Shown here: in pieces, positions 6,621 through 8,360 of the stretch | How the letters are laid out: each line of letters opens with the position of its first letter | Position numbering within the stretch: position 1 is the stretch's first letter | Assembly (NCBI GenBank): GCA_029265085.1 | Contig: JAJUJY010000174.1 | Coordinates: 1 to 8,360, forward strand | Reading direction: 5' to 3' | DNA length: 8,360 bases | Source of the DNA: Chloroflexota bacterium | GTDB lineage: Bacteria; Chloroflexota; Anaerolineae; Anaerolineales; Anaerolineaceae | Program-made: the position numbers and the translations under genes | The notes under the pieces: model-generated | Database searches by the model: none | Told to the model about the DNA's origin: nothing | The model's input: only the letters and a program-made list of their open reading frames with translations

Positions 6621-6661
6621 ACCTGTGAGGAATTTCTCATCCTCACAGGTATTTTTTATTT
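6621..6661 (+). terminator. Strong intrinsic terminator, probably bidirectional
   Basis: ACCTGTGAGGA (6621-6631) pairs perfectly over 11 bp with TCCTCACAGGT (6640-6650) around an 8-nt loop, followed by ATTTTTTATTT. It ends the plus-strand gene row. On the minus strand the same stem is followed by TTGCTTTTTATCC, so it may also stop transcription from the convergent zinc-ribbon gene. Confidence 0.92.
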
Positions 6662-6671
6662 CCGATCTTTC

Positions 6672-6898
6672 GCTGATCGCTGACGGCTTCCTAGCCTGCT
6701 GCCTGCAACCTGAACCCTGTTGCCTGTTTTTTTTTATCACCACAGAGACACAGAGGACACGGAGAAGAAGTGGTGAGTGGGTAGTGGGGAGTAGTTAGAT
6801 GTTGTCAGTTGACAGAATCTGCTTCCTGCAACCTGTAACCTGCCACCTGATTTTTCGGCTGATCGCTGATAGCTGAAAGCTGATCGCTGACAGCTTTC
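6672..6898. repeat. Composite intergenic microrepeat block
   Basis: This gene-free stretch is built of several short word-like repeat families. GCTGATCGCTGA occurs three times (6672-6683, 6858-6869, 6879-6890), with relatives such as GCTGATAGCTGAAAGCTG. CCTGCAACCTG occurs twice (6702-6712, 6825-6835) inside longer CCTG-rich runs. A T9 tract precedes CACAGAGACACAGAGGACAC (6741-6760). A GT-rich run of GTGAGTGG and GTAGTGGG type spans 6771-6798. TGTCAGTTGACA (6803-6814) is a near-palindrome. I recall similar blocks in intergenic regions of Chloroflexota and other environmental genomes; their origin and function are unclear. The block abuts the stop codon of the zinc-ribbon gene at 6899. Confidence 0.8.
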
Positions 6899-7642
6899 TT
6901 ACCCCACCTTTGTTCCGCATTCCGGGCAGAACTTGGCGCCTTTGGTCTCCGTACCGCAGCTGGGGCATTTGGCTGGGCCTTGCTCCACCTTGGTACCGCA
7001 GTTCGGGCAGAATTTCGCTCCAAACGTCTCCTGTCCGCAGCTTGGGCAGCGCGGTGTGACGGGTTGGGTCATTGGCGAGCCGCATTCCGGGCAGAACTTG
7101 GTGCCTGGGGCTGCCACTGTGCCGTCCTGCGGGCAGCGGGCCATGTTGGTGGCCGCCTGTTGGGCTGCATCTGCCGCCTTGCTGACCAGGTCGCCCAACC
7201 CAAAGGCATTGGCAAATCCCTTGATGGCTGCGCCAGCCTGCGCGCCGCGGGATTCGGCAATCTCGTTTGTGCGCGGGCTGTCATCCTGGCAGGTGCCGCT
7301 CTGCGTGTCAAAATCAGACAGGCACACAATCCGGTTGCAGGTCGGGCATTCGCGGAAATGCACCTGCACCTGTTTCCAGGCGGAATCAATCTGTGCCGGA
7401 GTCATTTTATAGCTGTAATGCGGGTCCTCACCCACCACATTATCAGCAACCGTATTGCCCACCAGCGGGACTTTGCGCAGCAGACCGCCCAAAGCGCTCT
7501 TGCCTAAATCCTGAGTTACCGTTTTGGCAATATCCGGTTGAGAGCGGAACTCGCGCCCGCAGGCATCACAATAAAACACCCCATAAGGTCCCGCCCCATC
7601 GTTGCGAATATCATAATTTGGCATACGTGAAAATCCAGCCAT
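6899..7642 (-). CDS. Multi-zinc-ribbon protein with N-terminal cysteine domain
   Basis: A 247-residue soluble protein. The N-terminal region has YCDACG (C25, C28) and then CPTCNRIVCLSD (C99, C102, C107) and C118. An alanine-rich helical linker spans about 132-168. The C-terminal third has three short zinc-ribbon modules: RCPQDG with FCPECGSPM (C170, C184, C187), RCPSCG with FCPNCGTKV (C199, C202, C212, C215), and KCPSCG with FCPECGTKV (C226, C229, C239, C242). These match the DZANK/zinc-ribbon type that binds structural zinc and mediates contacts with proteins or nucleic acids. Several expected CxxC knuckles read CxxD. ATG 7642 is chosen over the upstream in-frame ATG at 7708 because GGGAGG lies 5 nt before it and a consensus promoter covers the upstream ATG. 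The specific role is unknown. Confidence 0.85.
   Translation of the reverse strand: MAGFSRMPNYDIRNDGAGPYGVFYCDACGREFRSQPDIAKTVTQDLGKSALGGLLRKVPLVGNTVADNVVGEDPHYSYKMTPAQIDSAWKQVQVHFRECPTCNRIVCLSDFDTQSGTCQDDSPRTNEIAESRGAQAGAAIKGFANAFGLGDLVSKAADAAQQAATNMARCPQDGTVAAPGTKFCPECGSPMTQPVTPRCPSCGQETFGAKFCPNCGTKVEQGPAKCPSCGTETKGAKFCPECGTKVG
6915..6936 (-). repeat. 22-nt exact repeat within zinc-ribbon modules, copy 1
   Basis: Positions 6915-6936 are identical to 7080-7101. The copies encode KFCPECG knuckles in the last and third-from-last half-modules. The 165-nt offset equals 55 codons, so the C-terminal ribbons arose by in-frame duplication, with the middle FCPNCG copy more diverged. Confidence 0.85.
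7080..7101 (-). repeat. 22-nt exact repeat within zinc-ribbon modules, copy 2
   Basis: Partner of the repeat at 6915-6936, in the first zinc-ribbon module. The identity continues for three more bases on the plus strand apart from one mismatch. Confidence 0.85.
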
Positions 7643-7680
7643 TCTTTCCTCCCAGTGAAATGGAACCATAGATATTAATG

Positions 7681-7708
7681 AGTCTAGCGCGAGATCATTT
7701 CCTGTCAA
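7681..7708 (-). promoter_or_regulatory. Sigma70-like promoter of the zinc-ribbon gene
   Basis: On the minus strand a perfect -35 TTGACA (7708 down to 7703) is followed after 16 nt by TAGACT (7686 down to 7681), a four-of-six -10 match. Transcription would begin near 7674 and leave a leader of about 30 nt before ATG 7642. This gives the gene its own promoter, independent of the glycosyltransferase upstream. Confidence 0.6.
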
Positions 7709-7727
7709 GAAAAATTTTGGGTGAAAT

Positions 7728-8360
7728 TTACAGAAAATATTGTTGAATTAATTGGACCGATACCACCGCGAGTGCCGCGATCACCAACCCCACCCCAACA
7801 TTCACGGCTACGCGAAGTTTAGGCGGTGTGCTTTCCCCTTCCACCAGCCCGGTCAAGCCCAATGCCGCTGAATAAAGCGGCAGCATCACCGGCAGCCAGT
7901 AATGGGGTGACTTGACCACCACAAACCAGATCAAATAGACCGAGATCGGCAGCACCCAGGTCAAGATCAGGCGGTTGGCAAATTTTTGCGATCCCCAGGC
8001 ACAGGCAACCACCAGCGATATCAGTAAAAATCCCAGGTACACAGGCGGTGCATACGGGTAGGCCAGCCGGGGCAGCCAGGCGGCCAGACCGGTTTGGAAA
8101 ACACCTTCCGGATCTGCCATGCCTTCATACCCCTGGCTGAACTCCGTTGTTTTGCCCAACATGATCTCGACTGCCCGTTCGCGCGCACTGCCAAGGAATA
8201 GGTATGGGCTGGTCAGCAAAAAGACCACCAGCATGAGCGCCACAAATCCAATGGCACGGCCAACCAGTCCGCGCAGGGTGATCCGTTTCTGGATGAAACC
8301 GGCGGCCAGGTATGCAGGAATAGTCAGCACAAAGAAAAAGCCGTATAGGCGCAGCGCGGA
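7728..8360 (-). CDS. GT39/PMT-like membrane glycosyltransferase, C-terminal part (5' partial)
   Basis: The frame stays open to the window edge (SALRLYGFFFVLTIPAYLAA), so the GTG at 8330 is internal and the N-terminal half lies outside. The visible 211 residues hold, numbered from that GTG, hydrophobic segments at about 23-46, 94-113, 118-140, 142-163 and 171-192. A soluble loop between the first two contains EFSQGYEG and LPRLAYPYAPPVYLG. SPHYWLPVMLPLYSAALGL resembles the [HR]Y-x-LP-x-LP stretch of GT39 / ArnT-like enzymes, which move a sugar from a polyprenyl-phosphate donor to a protein or lipid on the outer face of the membrane. The catalytic Asp-rich first loop of this family would be upstream and is not visible, so activity cannot be judged. 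The substrate is unknown. An 85-nt gap separates it from the zinc-ribbon gene. Confidence 0.7.
   Translation of the reverse strand, partial: SALRLYGFFFVLTIPAYLAAGFIQKRITLRGLVGRAIGFVALMLVVFLLTSPYLFLGSARERAVEIMLGKTTEFSQGYEGMADPEGVFQTGLAAWLPRLAYPYAPPVYLGFLLISLVVACAWGSQKFANRLILTWVLPISVYLIWFVVVKSPHYWLPVMLPLYSAALGLTGLVEGESTPPKLRVAVNVGVGLVIAALAVVSVQLIQQYFL

Noticed and set aside
6672..6898. CRISPR array
   Set aside because: The repeated words are 11-12 nt, irregularly spaced and belong to several families; there are no regular repeats and spacers and no cas genes.
6795..7085. Minus-strand frame containing LSAISFQLSAIS
   Set aside because: It is a translation of the microrepeat block plus the wrong frame of the zinc-ribbon gene, a well-known kind of spurious protein.
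7643..7708. ATG 7708 as start of the zinc-ribbon protein
   Set aside because: It overlaps the -35/-10 promoter and lacks a ribosome binding site, while ATG 7642 has GGGAGG close upstream.
8328..8330. GTG at 8330 (minus) as start of the glycosyltransferase
   Set aside because: The frame stays open to the window edge and a protein beginning there would lack the catalytic half of the family.

Overview
The window looks like a chromosomal segment of a Chloroflexota bacterium, probably Anaerolineae-like. This is inferred from a long secreted DUF11-type repeat protein ending in a short LPxxxR-like tail, a GT39-type membrane glycosyltransferase, a multi-zinc-ribbon protein, and an intergenic block of word-like microrepeats (CACAGAGACACAGAGG, GCTGATCGCTGA and similar) of a kind I recall from such genomes. 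No rRNA, tRNA, CRISPR array, transposase or phage gene is visible. The assignment rests on recognition, not on a search.

Layout. (1) Positions 1-2354 (+) hold the 3' part of a gene for a surface or secreted protein with one partial and six full DUF11-like domains. (2) 2392-3119 (+) encodes a CPBP-family intramembrane protease whose reading frame is broken by an apparent 1-nt deletion in an A-run near the start. (3) 3258-3698 (+) is a VOC / methylmalonyl-CoA-epimerase-like protein. (4) 3906-6525 (+) is a row of four small genes: a HEAT-like protein, an AadA-like nucleotidyltransferase, a five-helix membrane protein and a DUF7000-like protein. The row is preceded by an extended -10 promoter candidate and closed by a strong intrinsic terminator at 6621-6661. 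(5) 6526-6898 is intergenic and holds a possible coding remnant, the terminator and a roughly 230-bp composite microrepeat block. (6) 6899-7642 (-) is a zinc-ribbon protein with its own good promoter. (7) 7728-8360 (-) is the C-terminal part of a GT39/PMT-like membrane protein that runs off the window.

The neighbourhood reads as an accessory region of loosely related genes, not one clear pathway. The most suggestive functional link is a secreted repeat protein with a distinctive C-terminal tail followed 37 nt later by a CPBP protease, because CPBP enzymes include known C-terminal sorting proteases. The next is the co-directional HEAT / nucleotidyltransferase / membrane / DUF7000 group. I do not see a clearly defined new defence or mobile system here; both links are hypotheses.
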